Notes under the pieces: model-generated | Seen by the model: only the letters and a program-made list of their open reading frames with translations | The model's database searches: none | What the model was told of the DNA's origin: nothing | Part shown: one piece after another, positions 15,892 through 23,707 of the stretch | Numbering within the stretch: position 1 is the stretch's first letter | Layout: every line of letters begins with the position of its first letter | Program-made: the position numbers and the translations under genes | DNA from: an uncultured beta proteobacterium | Lineage (GTDB): Bacteria > Pseudomonadota > Gammaproteobacteria > Burkholderiales > Burkholderiaceae_C | Length of the DNA: 23,846 nucleotides | Direction: 5' to 3' | NCBI GenBank assembly: GCA_903840825.1 | Contig: CAIMHL010000339.1 | Location: 1-23,846, forward strand

Positions 15892-17853
15892 TTATGATTG
15901 ATTAACACCGCTTGATGCACCGTGGCGTGCCCGCCACGCTTGAACCAGGACCACATAATTGGCCGCAACTTCAGCGACCAATGAAGCGTCGTCAAGCTCG
16001 TTTTTGAGCCAGCGAAGCGATGGCGACGCCCACAAAGTGCGGCCCACCATGAACCCCTTGACCACAGGATTGTTGGCCTGCGCAAAGCTGGCGGCCAGTG
16101 CTTGTAGCGGTTGATTGAGCCCCAAAATAACCGCACCCCGGCAATACGGGTCGCGCTCATGCACCAAGGCCGCCAAATCTGTCCAGCCTGCTGATTGCAT
16201 GGGGGCCAGTTTCCACCACTCGGGCTTGACACCCAGGTTGTAAAACCGCTTGACGGCGCGCAGGACCGCCGCATCTTGCGTGCCTGCGGGCGTGAGCGCC
16301 GCCGGCGTGATGATTTCAAGTAACAACTCGTGCCCACTTTGGCGCGTGGCCTCCCACAACTCCAGAACTTTTTGCTCCTGCTCCAGCCGCAATGCAAACG
16401 CATCGTCAGGGTGATAAAACACCAGACACTTGACCACTTGCTCGCTTGGCCAGTGCACCAAAGCACTGCCAATGGAGCGCGTACCATCAAACCGCAATGG
16501 CCGTGAGCCTGGAAACTCTACCGGTCGCCCCACCCACCAGCCCCGACCCGTGGCACTGGCCAAGGCCTCCGAGCCGTAGTCGCCACCGTCAATGAGAACG
16601 CCAGTTTGGCCGTGCAAAGCATGGCTTTTCTCCACCACGGCAGCGGCTTGTACCAGCAGTTTTTTAAGCTGGGGGATACGCAACTCCGAGGCCCCAGCCT
16701 CGCGGGCCAAGTCATAGAACTGGCTGCGGTGGTCAAACGCCATCACGCACAGTTCTTGCCAGTCAGGGCGCGGGGCCGTCACCCGGTGCAGATGGGCCAA
16801 GGCTTGGTCTGCATCGACCTTGGGGTTGCGACTGCCATGAAACCAGTGGTCCAGCTCAGCCGGCGTAGGCATGGCAGCGGAGCAGGCATGGCGTGAGACC
16901 ACAATGGCTCCGCAAGCATTGGCCACTTGGGTGGCTTGCGCCCAGTCTTTGCCCTGTAGCAAACTGGCCATCAGGCCGGATAAGAACGCATCTCCCGCAC
17001 CTAAAACATTGCGCACCTCAACGCGCTCACCATGAAAAGTAGGGGCGTCGTTGATGTTGGTGGGGATAGCGCCTTCGATCACGCAACAACCCAAAGCGCC
17101 ACGCTTGACCACCAGCGTCGCCGCCGTCAGCGCACGAACTGCGCACAAGCTGGCGATTAAATCGTCTGCCACACCACCGGCAATAAAAAACTCTTCTTCA
17201 GTGCCCACCAGCAAATCGAACTCGGGCAACACGGCTTGCAGTTGCAGGGTGACTTGGGCATCGGCCACGTAGCGGTTTTCCCCAGCGCCTCTGGGCGTCA
17301 GCCCCCAAAGTACCGGGCGGTAATCAATATCCAGCACGCGGATGACACCGTGAGCTTTGGCATACCTCAGTGAGGCTTTGGCGGCCCGCAAGGTGGTCGG
17401 GGTTGAGAGGTGCGTGCCGGTGATTGCCAGTGCGCGGCACTGTGCCATAAAGTCGCCGTCCATCAGGTCGGCATCCAGCGCCATGTCGGCACAGTTCTCC
17501 CGCATGAACAAGAGTGGGAAAGTATCGCGGTCTTTAATGCCCAGTAACACCAGTGCCGTCAGTCGCTCAGGGTCAATCTGCACCTGACTGGTATCGCAGC
17601 CTTCTTGCTGCAAGGACGCCAGCAGGAAGCGGCCCATCTGCTCATTTCCCACGCGGGAAATCATGGCGCTTTTTGAACCCAGACGCGCCACACCAAAAGC
17701 CAGATTGGCAGAACTTCCCCCAAGGTATTTGGCCATGGACCGCGCGTCTTCAAGGCTGCTGCCGAACTGTTCGGCGTAAAGGTCAACCGCCAGACGACCC
17801 AAGCAGGCCAGGTCTATTTTTCGCCCCTCTGGAAAATTCAATGTTGATTTCAA
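15892..17853 (-). CDS. iolC: 5-dehydro-2-deoxygluconokinase fused to DUF2090 aldolase-like domain
   Basis: Residues 1 to about 340 form a PfkB/ribokinase kinase with LGGSSANLAFGVARLG (44-59), GTEEEFF (217-223) and the catalytic Asp288 in NVLGAGDAFLSGL. It phosphorylates 2-deoxy-5-ketogluconate. Residues from about 360 to 640 form a DUF2090 domain (CVMAFDHRSQFY, GVLIDGGDYG, VKPEWWKLAP, GFMVGRTLW), the aldolase-like partner that probably cleaves the product to DHAP and malonate semialdehyde, replacing a separate IolJ. The 653-residue fusion is common in proteobacteria. The start is TTG, sharing four bases (TTGA) with the iolG stop; the next in-frame Met lies 40 residues in, inside the kinase fold. 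Weak initiation may limit its level. Confidence 0.94.
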   Translation of the reverse strand: MKSTLNFPEGRKIDLACLGRLAVDLYAEQFGSSLEDARSMAKYLGGSSANLAFGVARLGSKSAMISRVGNEQMGRFLLASLQQEGCDTSQVQIDPERLTALVLLGIKDRDTFPLLFMRENCADMALDADLMDGDFMAQCRALAITGTHLSTPTTLRAAKASLRYAKAHGVIRVLDIDYRPVLWGLTPRGAGENRYVADAQVTLQLQAVLPEFDLLVGTEEEFFIAGGVADDLIASLCAVRALTAATLVVKRGALGCCVIEGAIPTNINDAPTFHGERVEVRNVLGAGDAFLSGLMASLLQGKDWAQATQVANACGAIVVSRHACSAAMPTPAELDHWFHGSRNPKVDADQALAHLHRVTAPRPDWQELCVMAFDHRSQFYDLAREAGASELRIPQLKKLLVQAAAVVEKSHALHGQTGVLIDGGDYGSEALASATGRGWWVGRPVEFPGSRPLRFDGTRSIGSALVHWPSEQVVKCLVFYHPDDAFALRLEQEQKVLELWEATRQSGHELLLEIITPAALTPAGTQDAAVLRAVKRFYNLGVKPEWWKLAPMQSAGWTDLAALVHERDPYCRGAVILGLNQPLQALAASFAQANNPVVKGFMVGRTLWASPSLRWLKNELDDASLVAEVAANYVVLVQAWRARHGASSGVNQS

Positions 17854-18845
17854 AATACAACTGCCTTCCCTGTTTGGGCGCTCTCTGCGGCGGCGTCTGC
17901 CAAAATTTGGGCGCGAACGCCATCTTCCACGGTCGTTTTGAAGCTGCCGCCGTTTTGCAACTGAGTGAAGAAATGCTCAATTTCCAGGCGATAGGCGTTG
18001 GCGTAACGTTGCAAAAAGAAGGCCTCTGGGTTGTCAACGCGGGTGTTGTGGCCGTCTGATTGCGTCACTTCGCTGGGGCGGTGGTTGCCGCACTGCAGCA
18101 TGCCCAGAGAACCAGTCACTTCAAAACGCTGGTCGTAGCCATAGGCAGCGCGACGCGTGGTGTTGATTTGACACAAGCGCCCCTTTTGGGTTTTGATAGT
18201 GACCGCCGTGCTGTCCATGTCGCCCGCCTCGCCAATGGCGGGGTCAACCAGGCAGGAACCGCTGGCACTCAGCCAAGCGGCTTCATCACCATCGCCGCAC
18301 AAAATCCAGCGGAACACGTCAAAGTCGTGAATCAACATGTCGCGAAAAATGCCCCCCGAGTTTTTGATGTACTCCACAGGTGGCGCGCCGGGGTCGCGGC
18401 TGGTGATGATTAGCATCTCAGGGTTGCCGATATCGCCACGGTCCAGGCGAGCTTTGGCTTCGCTGAAAGTGGGATCAAACCGGCGCTGAAATCCAATCAT
18501 GCAGGCCACGTTGGCCTTGGCCACGGCATCTGCACAAGCCCGCGCCCGCTCAGCCGAAAGGTCAACCGGCTTCTCACAAAAAATGTGCTTGCCTGACTGC
18601 GCTGCCCGAGTGATGAGGTCACTGTGGGTGGTGGTGGGGCTGCCGATCACGACGGCATCAATGCTGCTGTCAGCAAAAATGTTGTCGATGGAGTCAACGC
18701 GGGCTCCGTGAATTTTGGCCAGGTCAGCGCATGCGGCCTCCACCGGGTCACTCACCGCAACCAGTTGGATGCCGGACATGGCGGATAAATTGGCGGCGTG
18801 GATGCGACCAATACGGCCTGCGCCAAAGAGGGCTACTTTTTTCAT
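17850..18845 (-). CDS. iolG: Inositol 2-dehydrogenase
   Basis: IolG oxidises myo-inositol to scyllo-inosose with NAD, opening the pathway. The 331-residue protein is a Gfo/Idh/MocA dehydrogenase. It has a Rossmann motif GAGRIGRIHAANL (8-20), the EKP motif with Lys92, and the catalytic Asp169 and His173 in RDMLIHDFD; these three match Lys97, Asp172 and His176 of the Bacillus enzyme. AAGGA lies seven bases before the ATG. It follows the RpiR regulator after 16 bases and overlaps iolC by four. A preference for another cyclitol cannot be excluded from sequence, but the operon fixes the role. Confidence 0.95.
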   Translation of the reverse strand: MKKVALFGAGRIGRIHAANLSAMSGIQLVAVSDPVEAACADLAKIHGARVDSIDNIFADSSIDAVVIGSPTTTHSDLITRAAQSGKHIFCEKPVDLSAERARACADAVAKANVACMIGFQRRFDPTFSEAKARLDRGDIGNPEMLIITSRDPGAPPVEYIKNSGGIFRDMLIHDFDVFRWILCGDGDEAAWLSASGSCLVDPAIGEAGDMDSTAVTIKTQKGRLCQINTTRRAAYGYDQRFEVTGSLGMLQCGNHRPSEVTQSDGHNTRVDNPEAFFLQRYANAYRLEIEHFFTQLQNGGSFKTTVEDGVRAQILADAAAESAQTGKAVVF

Positions 18846-18861
18846 GATTTTTCCTTGAGAT

Positions 18862-19731
18862 TCAAACTGCAGGGATGCGGGTGGGTGGGTAATTCAGTTC
18901 CAAACGGTACGCAAGCGCCAGAAAAAGACTCTGCGCCAAGGCCATGGAGTTGGTCAGGGCACGAAAGCCAAATACACTGGTTTCCTGCACCACCAGCGTT
19001 TGAGTTGCAAACCGCTTGAGGGGGCTCAGCGTGCTGTCGGTCATGGCGATGATGTGGGCGCCTTTGGCATGGGCTTGGCGCACGATGCTTTCTGTTTCTT
19101 CCGCGTAGGGGGCAAATGAGACCGCGATCAAGACATCATTGGCCACCATGCCCCGCAGTTGGCCTTCTTGCATGCCACCCATGGCGGTGATGTGCTGCAC
19201 CCGCTTTTCGGTGTGCTGCAGCGCGTAGGTCAAATAGGTCGAGATCGGGTAGGAGCGGCGTGAGGCCATCAGCCAAATGGTGTCGGCGTTCGCCAGTAAA
19301 TCCACAGCAGCATCAAACACGCGGGCATCCAGCGTGGCCTGCATTTCTTCCAGGCTGGCCATGCTGCCGCCAATCAGGGCATGGGCAATATCGGTGCTGG
19401 TGAGGTTGCGGGCGCCTGCTTCTATGGCTTGGCGCATGCGCGCCTGGTAGCTACGGGCTGGTGAAATTTGCTGAACTAGGCCCTCACGAAACAACTTTTG
19501 CAAGGGGGTAAATCCATCAAAGCCAAAGTGCTTGGAAAACCGAACCACCGCCGAAGGCTGCACGCCGCAGCTGGCCGCAATCTCCTGCACCGATTGAATG
19601 GCAATCTGCGTGCGATTGACTTCCACATGCCGGGCAATGAGCTTGAGTTGCCGACTCAGGGATTCAAACTCTTGGCTGATGGCGTCCATCAACGCCTCGA
19701 CAGATGCGGGCTTTAGTGCAGTAGTGGACAT
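18862..19731 (-). CDS. RpiR/MurR-family regulator of the iol operon (IolR-like)
   Basis: This 289-residue protein has an N-terminal RpiR helix-turn-helix (about 46-70, SVQEIAASCGVQPSAVVRFSKHFGF) and a C-terminal SIS sugar-phosphate-binding domain (about 138-265, with VDLLANADTIWLMASRRS and DVLIAVSFAPYAEETESIV). It is the first gene of the iol run, on the same strand as its presumed targets and 16 bases before iolG, so it probably controls its own transcription together with iolGCDEB. The ligand is likely a phosphorylated pathway intermediate. That last point, and the IolR role, are inferred from position. The ribosome binding site before the ATG is poor. Confidence 0.9.
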   Translation of the reverse strand: MSTTALKPASVEALMDAISQEFESLSRQLKLIARHVEVNRTQIAIQSVQEIAASCGVQPSAVVRFSKHFGFDGFTPLQKLFREGLVQQISPARSYQARMRQAIEAGARNLTSTDIAHALIGGSMASLEEMQATLDARVFDAAVDLLANADTIWLMASRRSYPISTYLTYALQHTEKRVQHITAMGGMQEGQLRGMVANDVLIAVSFAPYAEETESIVRQAHAKGAHIIAMTDSTLSPLKRFATQTLVVQETSVFGFRALTNSMALAQSLFLALAYRLELNYPPTRIPAV

Positions 19732-19740
19732 GGAGCTTTT

Positions 19741-19782
19741 GAATAATTATTTCTGAATAAATTATAAACAGAATAATTTTTC
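19741..19782 (-). promoter_or_regulatory. rpiR-iol promoter with three AT-rich repeats
   Basis: Three GAATAA-initial repeats begin at 19741 (GAATAATTATTTC), 19755 (GAATAAATTATAAAC) and 19771 (GAATAATTTTTC), 14 and 16 bases apart. The first and third are near-palindromic (GAA...TTC type). On the minus strand a perfect TATAAT lies at 19766-19761, inside the middle copy, which would start transcription some 20-25 bases before rpiR; the matching -35 is weak. Repressor bound to the repeats would cover the promoter, so these are probably RpiR operators. Binding is inferred. Confidence 0.5.
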
Positions 19783-19813
19783 TAAAACTCAAGCCTCCTT
19801 TAAATTTATCCTC

Positions 19814-19826
19814 AGCGCTCAGCGCT
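19814..19826 (-). other. Hairpin with the haloperoxidase stop codon in its loop
   Basis: AGCGC (19814-19818) and GCGCT (19822-19826) pair around the three bases TCA, which on the coding strand are the TGA stop codon of the haloperoxidase-like gene. No U-tract follows, so it is a poor terminator. The stem is only five base pairs and could be chance. Confidence 0.3.
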
Positions 19827-21228
19827 TGATTTTCAGCGCCAAAACTTGGCTAGCTACACAGGCGCCTTGTACTTTTCCGCCCTCTACACCAGCACGGAAG
19901 TGAATGCCGGCGTACATCCGGGAAAAAGCGGCTTCATCAGCAGCCGCCTTGAAGCTCTTGAAAGTGCGCGGTCCCCACCCACGGTCGTTGTGCGTGTTGT
20001 CGGTAAATGGGGTTTGGCTGCCAAAAAGAGCGCCGAGCACCTGGGCGGCCGCGCTGGACTGCACCGAATGACCCGAGGGGTATTCAGGGAATGGAGGCGT
20101 GTGCATCAACTCTGGCACCCAATTGCTGTCAATCACCAGTTGCACATAGGTGACGGGGCGCAGCACATTGGTGCTGTACTTGGTGCGCCAACCTGCAATA
20201 AAGGCATCGGACATGGCGAGGTTGAGCTGCACATAAGTTTCCGCTGCTTTTGCAAGATTGGCTTTTTGCAGCTTCAGGATATCGGTGGCAATGAAGGCCC
20301 AATGTCCGGCAGGCGTTGGGGTTTTCAAAGGATCGTCAGCCCAGTACAGTGCGAATTGGCGCTGCTCTTGGGTGGCTTTGTTGCTGATTTGATAAACCTC
20401 CATGGCCTCCTTGTAAAACATGGACGTGGTTTCCTCAGAGTAGGCCAGCGGTGGCGGCGCCTCACACCACGCGGACGCTTTGAGCACAAATGGCCTGACT
20501 TCGCCCCACCAAGGCAACAAGGCTGGCGCAAAGCCGGGGCTGGTGGCGGTCCATTTCCCAGGGCCGCTGGGGGGTACATAATTTTGTCGGCTGCGGCGTA
20601 GGGGGCCCCAAGCTTCGTGCCCACCATCGGTGCGCGCCCAGGTCATGATGGCCATCGCCATTAAACGCCCAAAGGTTTCCGAGCGATTCGTGATGTCTGG
20701 CGTGAGGGTGCTGGGGTCAAAGTCCCGCTCCAGCTTCAAGGGAAGATTACGCTCCAGCTGATCAATGCGGGCCTTGTTTTCAAGGCTCGCATTGCTGAAC
20801 ATCATGCGACTCATGGCCGCCAATGAGGCATTGGCCACCGTGGGCCAGTGCAAAGGCTCATCCGGCTGTGCCCAAGGCAAAGACTCCAACTCGTTGAGCT
20901 GGCCACTCAGGCTAACGTTTTGAGCCATCCCCGGCACGACAGACTCATACAAGGTCAGCCCCAAATAACCGAGCGCCCGTGCCACCACTGGTGGGCTAAA
21001 ACCCGGGGTTTGTTGGGCGATCAGGGAGTCCAATTTAAACCACTCGGTGGCCACTTCGGCACTGTAGTCAGCGGCTGGCCGGGCTGACAACATGGTTACC
21101 TTTTGCGCCCAACTTGACAGTGGGAAGCTGGCAACAAGGACCAGAAACAGGGCTGCAAACATTGCGGCAACTTGCCGAGGCGCATTTTTGATACTTTTCA
21201 TCTTTACTAGCTTCTGAGGGCGCCTCAT
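19819..21228 (-). CDS. Vanadium-dependent haloperoxidase-like PAP2 enzyme, exported
   Basis: This 469-residue protein belongs to the vanadium haloperoxidase branch of the PAP2 phosphatase superfamily. The full oxyanion-binding set is present with the spacing of Curvularia chloroperoxidase: Lys350 and Arg357 (seven apart), Ser385-Gly386-His387 in PEYPSGHS, and Arg437 and His443 in SRMYAGIHFR. A signal peptide covers about residues 19-42 (hydrophobic AAMFAALFLVLVASF, ending SSWAQ), so it acts outside the cytoplasm. I use the ATG at 21228 because it overlaps the upstream gene's stop (ATGA); Met10 is an alternative. Whether it oxidises halides or is a phosphatase cannot be told from motifs alone. 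It forms a coupled pair with the FG-GAP protein. Confidence 0.88.
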   Translation of the reverse strand: MRRPQKLVKMKSIKNAPRQVAAMFAALFLVLVASFPLSSWAQKVTMLSARPAADYSAEVATEWFKLDSLIAQQTPGFSPPVVARALGYLGLTLYESVVPGMAQNVSLSGQLNELESLPWAQPDEPLHWPTVANASLAAMSRMMFSNASLENKARIDQLERNLPLKLERDFDPSTLTPDITNRSETFGRLMAMAIMTWARTDGGHEAWGPLRRSRQNYVPPSGPGKWTATSPGFAPALLPWWGEVRPFVLKASAWCEAPPPLAYSEETTSMFYKEAMEVYQISNKATQEQRQFALYWADDPLKTPTPAGHWAFIATDILKLQKANLAKAAETYVQLNLAMSDAFIAGWRTKYSTNVLRPVTYVQLVIDSNWVPELMHTPPFPEYPSGHSVQSSAAAQVLGALFGSQTPFTDNTHNDRGWGPRTFKSFKAAADEAAFSRMYAGIHFRAGVEGGKVQGACVASQVLALKIKR

Positions 21229-21234
21229 GGCGCC
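21219..21234 (-). other. Hairpin holding the overlapping stop/start (ATGA) in its loop
   Basis: GGCGCC (21219-21224) and GGCGCC (21229-21234) pair perfectly around four bases that read ATGA on the coding strand: exactly the stop of the FG-GAP gene overlapping the start of the haloperoxidase-like gene. The stem also contains part of the AAGG ribosome binding site. Such a structure would hide the downstream start until a ribosome finishing the first gene melts it, giving tight coupling. That consequence is inferred. Confidence 0.5.
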
Positions 21235-22928
21235 TTGACCAAAGTCATGCCACGCTCTTTATCGAACACATAAAACTGGTTGGCCGACACCGCCTGCCAA
21301 GGGCTAAACCCGCCAAAGGGCCACTGAACGCGCATTTGCACTGGCTTACTTAAACCCGCCGAAGTGCCAAGGCCAAAGTGCATCCAGCCCAAATGACCAC
21401 TGGCATGCCCCCCGCCAACCGTGAGTTCTTGGCGCACGATGCGCCCGCCAAGATCCACCTCAACCCAGGCACCCACTGCATCGCGGTTTCCACCGGCTTG
21501 CTGGAGCCGCACTTGCAGCCAAGGCCCCAAGGGCACCGGTTTTTCTGCGGTTCCCGTGCCCACGTTGCGCCACAGTTGCGCTTTATCCCAGCGATTAACC
21601 ACCACCATATCCAGCATACCGTCCCCATTCAGATCGACCAGCATCCCGCCGCGGCCACGCTTGACGCTGGCCATGCCGGCCGCCGGCCCTACATCGGAAA
21701 ACGTACCGTCAACTTGCTGCAGCAGCAAATTGTTGGGGTCAAGCATGGCAAAGGCGGGCATGGTAGACACATTGCCTTTGACGATGAAGAGGTCTGCCAA
21801 GCCATCGTGATTGACATCTGCAAACTGGGCGTGCCAAGCCGTCGAGGGGTGAATATCGCCGCCGGAAGTGGGGCGGTGTGCGGTGGCGCCGCGCTTGAAG
21901 GCGATGTCAGAATAGCTGGGGCCAGTTGCGCCCGCTTCGAGTTTTTGCAGCTTGTTGTCCGCCATGCTGGTCAGGAACACCTCCGGGCGACCGTCGCCAT
22001 CAAGGTCATGGCTGGCAATGCCCATGCCCCAGATTTGCAGCGGCTTCCAGCCTTGGGCAGGGCCAAAAAGAGTCGGTGCCTCGCCGGGCTTGAAGGACCA
22101 GAGCTGCTCTTGGCCATTTTTGTAATATTCGCGGTCATTACTCACGCGCAGTGCCGTTTGGCCGCTGCGGTTCCAGTCAGAAAACAACATTGACAAGGCG
22201 CAGTGGCCAGGCACTAGAGGTGTCAGATTGGCAAAGCCATTGCCCGCAGGGTTGGGACGCAACAGAAAGCCTGGCGTGCAACTGCCCCAGGGGAACTCCG
22301 GCTTGCTCCGGTCAACATAGGTGCCAATCGCCAGCGTTGGCCAGCTTTGCCCTGTCTCCCAAGTGGCTGAAAACGCGGTGTGCCAGCCGTTGCCTGTGTG
22401 AATATTCCACAGGTCATTGGCCCTTTGAAACTTGCAAGCCCCCAAGCCCCGAAACACCTCCACCTCCCCCACGCGGAGCACGACCAAATCCATCTGGCCA
22501 TCGCTATCAATATCCAGAGGATAGGCGCCTATGGCATTGGTCAACGCCAAGCCGGATCGCTCCTCCTGGAGCTTGATGGGGCCACCGCGCGCGCTGCGGT
22601 TGAGGTAAAACTTGGCCTTGTTGACGCCCGCCGTGACATAAACCTCAGGCAATCCATCGTTGTTGCAATCAAACGTAGCGACACCCCCACCGACCATGAA
22701 CTCATCTTCGCCTTCAAAGCGGCTTTGCAAGCCCGCAGTTTCGGTTTCCTCATGAAACCTGGGAATGACTTGAGAAGCTGTTTTTTCAACAGTTTGGGCT
22801 TGCACGGCGCTTTGCACAACGCAAAGAGCAGTTATGAGCAGGCACACGAATACTGAGAGGCGCGGTGAAGCAAAAAGAGAATTCAAGGGGGGTGGCCTTC
22901 TTGGAGGTGCAAACAAGGGCTGGCACAT
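21225..22928 (-). CDS. Exported FG-GAP/VCBS repeat protein with ASPIC/UnbV domain (CRTAC1-like)
   Basis: This 567-residue protein carries an N-terminal signal peptide (SVFVCLLITALCVVQSAVQAQ) and a run of FG-GAP beta-propeller repeats with Ca-binding loops: DCNNDGLPE (87), DIDSDGQMD (139), DLDGDGRPE (308), DVNHDGLAD (371) and DLNGDGMLD (432). A degenerate loop lies near 251. An ASPIC/UnbV domain fills about 468-556. The fold suits a secreted or periplasmic binding or scaffold protein; no enzyme motif is seen. The ATG at 22928 has no ribosome binding site. A TTG at 22886 has AAGAAGG nine bases upstream and leaves a neater signal peptide, so it may be the true start. It is coupled to the haloperoxidase-like gene. 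Function unknown. Confidence 0.87.
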   Translation of the reverse strand: MCQPLFAPPRRPPPLNSLFASPRLSVFVCLLITALCVVQSAVQAQTVEKTASQVIPRFHEETETAGLQSRFEGEDEFMVGGGVATFDCNNDGLPEVYVTAGVNKAKFYLNRSARGGPIKLQEERSGLALTNAIGAYPLDIDSDGQMDLVVLRVGEVEVFRGLGACKFQRANDLWNIHTGNGWHTAFSATWETGQSWPTLAIGTYVDRSKPEFPWGSCTPGFLLRPNPAGNGFANLTPLVPGHCALSMLFSDWNRSGQTALRVSNDREYYKNGQEQLWSFKPGEAPTLFGPAQGWKPLQIWGMGIASHDLDGDGRPEVFLTSMADNKLQKLEAGATGPSYSDIAFKRGATAHRPTSGGDIHPSTAWHAQFADVNHDGLADLFIVKGNVSTMPAFAMLDPNNLLLQQVDGTFSDVGPAAGMASVKRGRGGMLVDLNGDGMLDMVVVNRWDKAQLWRNVGTGTAEKPVPLGPWLQVRLQQAGGNRDAVGAWVEVDLGGRIVRQELTVGGGHASGHLGWMHFGLGTSAGLSKPVQMRVQWPFGGFSPWQAVSANQFYVFDKERGMTLVKAP

Positions 22929-22953
22929 AGTTTGAGCAGTGCACTAATTATGT

Positions 22954-23700
22954 CTACTCTCTTGAAGGCCCACCATCCGGTTTTACCCTTGGCTGAATAG
23001 TGGCTTGGTTGACCCGTTTGGAAAGCGCTTCTGCACTTTCCTTGCGTTCACTGTAGCGGTCGACCAGGTAGGGGGCGCTGTCGCGTGTCAGCAGCGTGAA
23101 CTTGATCAACTCTTCCATCACATCCACCACGCGGTCGTAATAGGCCGAGGGTTTCATTCGGCCCGCCTCGTCAAATTCGAGAAAGGCCTTGGCCACCGAG
23201 CTTTGGTTGGGGATAGTGATCATGCGCATCCAGCGCCCGAGAATGCGCATTTGGTTGACGGCATTAAACGACTGTGAGCCACCGCTCACCTCCATCACTG
23301 CCAGCGTCTTGCCCTGCGTGGGGCGCACTGCCCCCACGGATAAGGGAATCCAATCGATCTGGCTTTTCAGTATGCCGGTCATGGCGCCATGCCGCTCGGG
23401 TGAGCACCACACCATGCCTTCAGACCAAGCCGCCAATTCGCGCAATTCTTTGACTTTGGGGTGCGAGTCAGGAGCGGCATCAGGCTGCGGCAAGTCCAGC
23501 GGGTCAAACACCCGGGTCTCTGCACCCATGGCTTCGAGCAATCGTGCTGCCTCAAGCGTCAAAAGTTTGCTGTAGGAGCGCTCGCGCAATGAACCATAAA
23601 GCAGCAAAATTTTGGGTGGGTGGCTTGAGGGCGCTTTTGGCGCTAGGCTACTTTGGCTGGGTACTTGAAAGCAAGCGGCATCAAGGTTGGCGGAGGGCAT
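22954..23700 (-). CDS. arsH: ArsH NADPH-dependent FMN reductase (organoarsenical resistance)
   Basis: ArsH is a flavoprotein that oxidises trivalent organoarsenicals in the cytoplasm. From the ATG at 23700 the protein has 248 residues, with the FMN phosphate motif GSLRERSYS (36-44) and the hallmark WCSPERHGAMTG (98-109) followed by SQIDWIPL. A longer frame reaches 23793, but it would overlap the end of arsC. The shorter form starts MPSANLDAACFQVPS, like other ArsH proteins. No Shine-Dalgarno sequence is seen; the start lies seven bases after the arsC stop, so it is probably coupled to arsC. The tail after residue 225 looks poorly conserved. Confidence 0.93.
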   Translation of the reverse strand: MPSANLDAACFQVPSQSSLAPKAPSSHPPKILLLYGSLRERSYSKLLTLEAARLLEAMGAETRVFDPLDLPQPDAAPDSHPKVKELRELAAWSEGMVWCSPERHGAMTGILKSQIDWIPLSVGAVRPTQGKTLAVMEVSGGSQSFNAVNQMRILGRWMRMITIPNQSSVAKAFLEFDEAGRMKPSAYYDRVVDVMEELIKFTLLTRDSAPYLVDRYSERKESAEALSKRVNQATIQPRVKPDGGPSRE

Positions 23701-23707
23701 CACGGCG

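Noticed and set aside
19794..19801. Strong Shine-Dalgarno-like AAAGGAGG on the minus strand, followed by a TTG-initiated 42-codon frame
   Set aside because: It lies upstream of the likely rpiR promoter TATAAT, and its reading frame runs out of phase into rpiR. No protein-like composition was seen, so it is probably chance.
21378..22193. 271-residue plus-strand open frame opposite the FG-GAP gene
   Set aside because: The minus-strand gene has repeated Ca-binding loops and a signal peptide; the plus-strand frame has no recognisable features.
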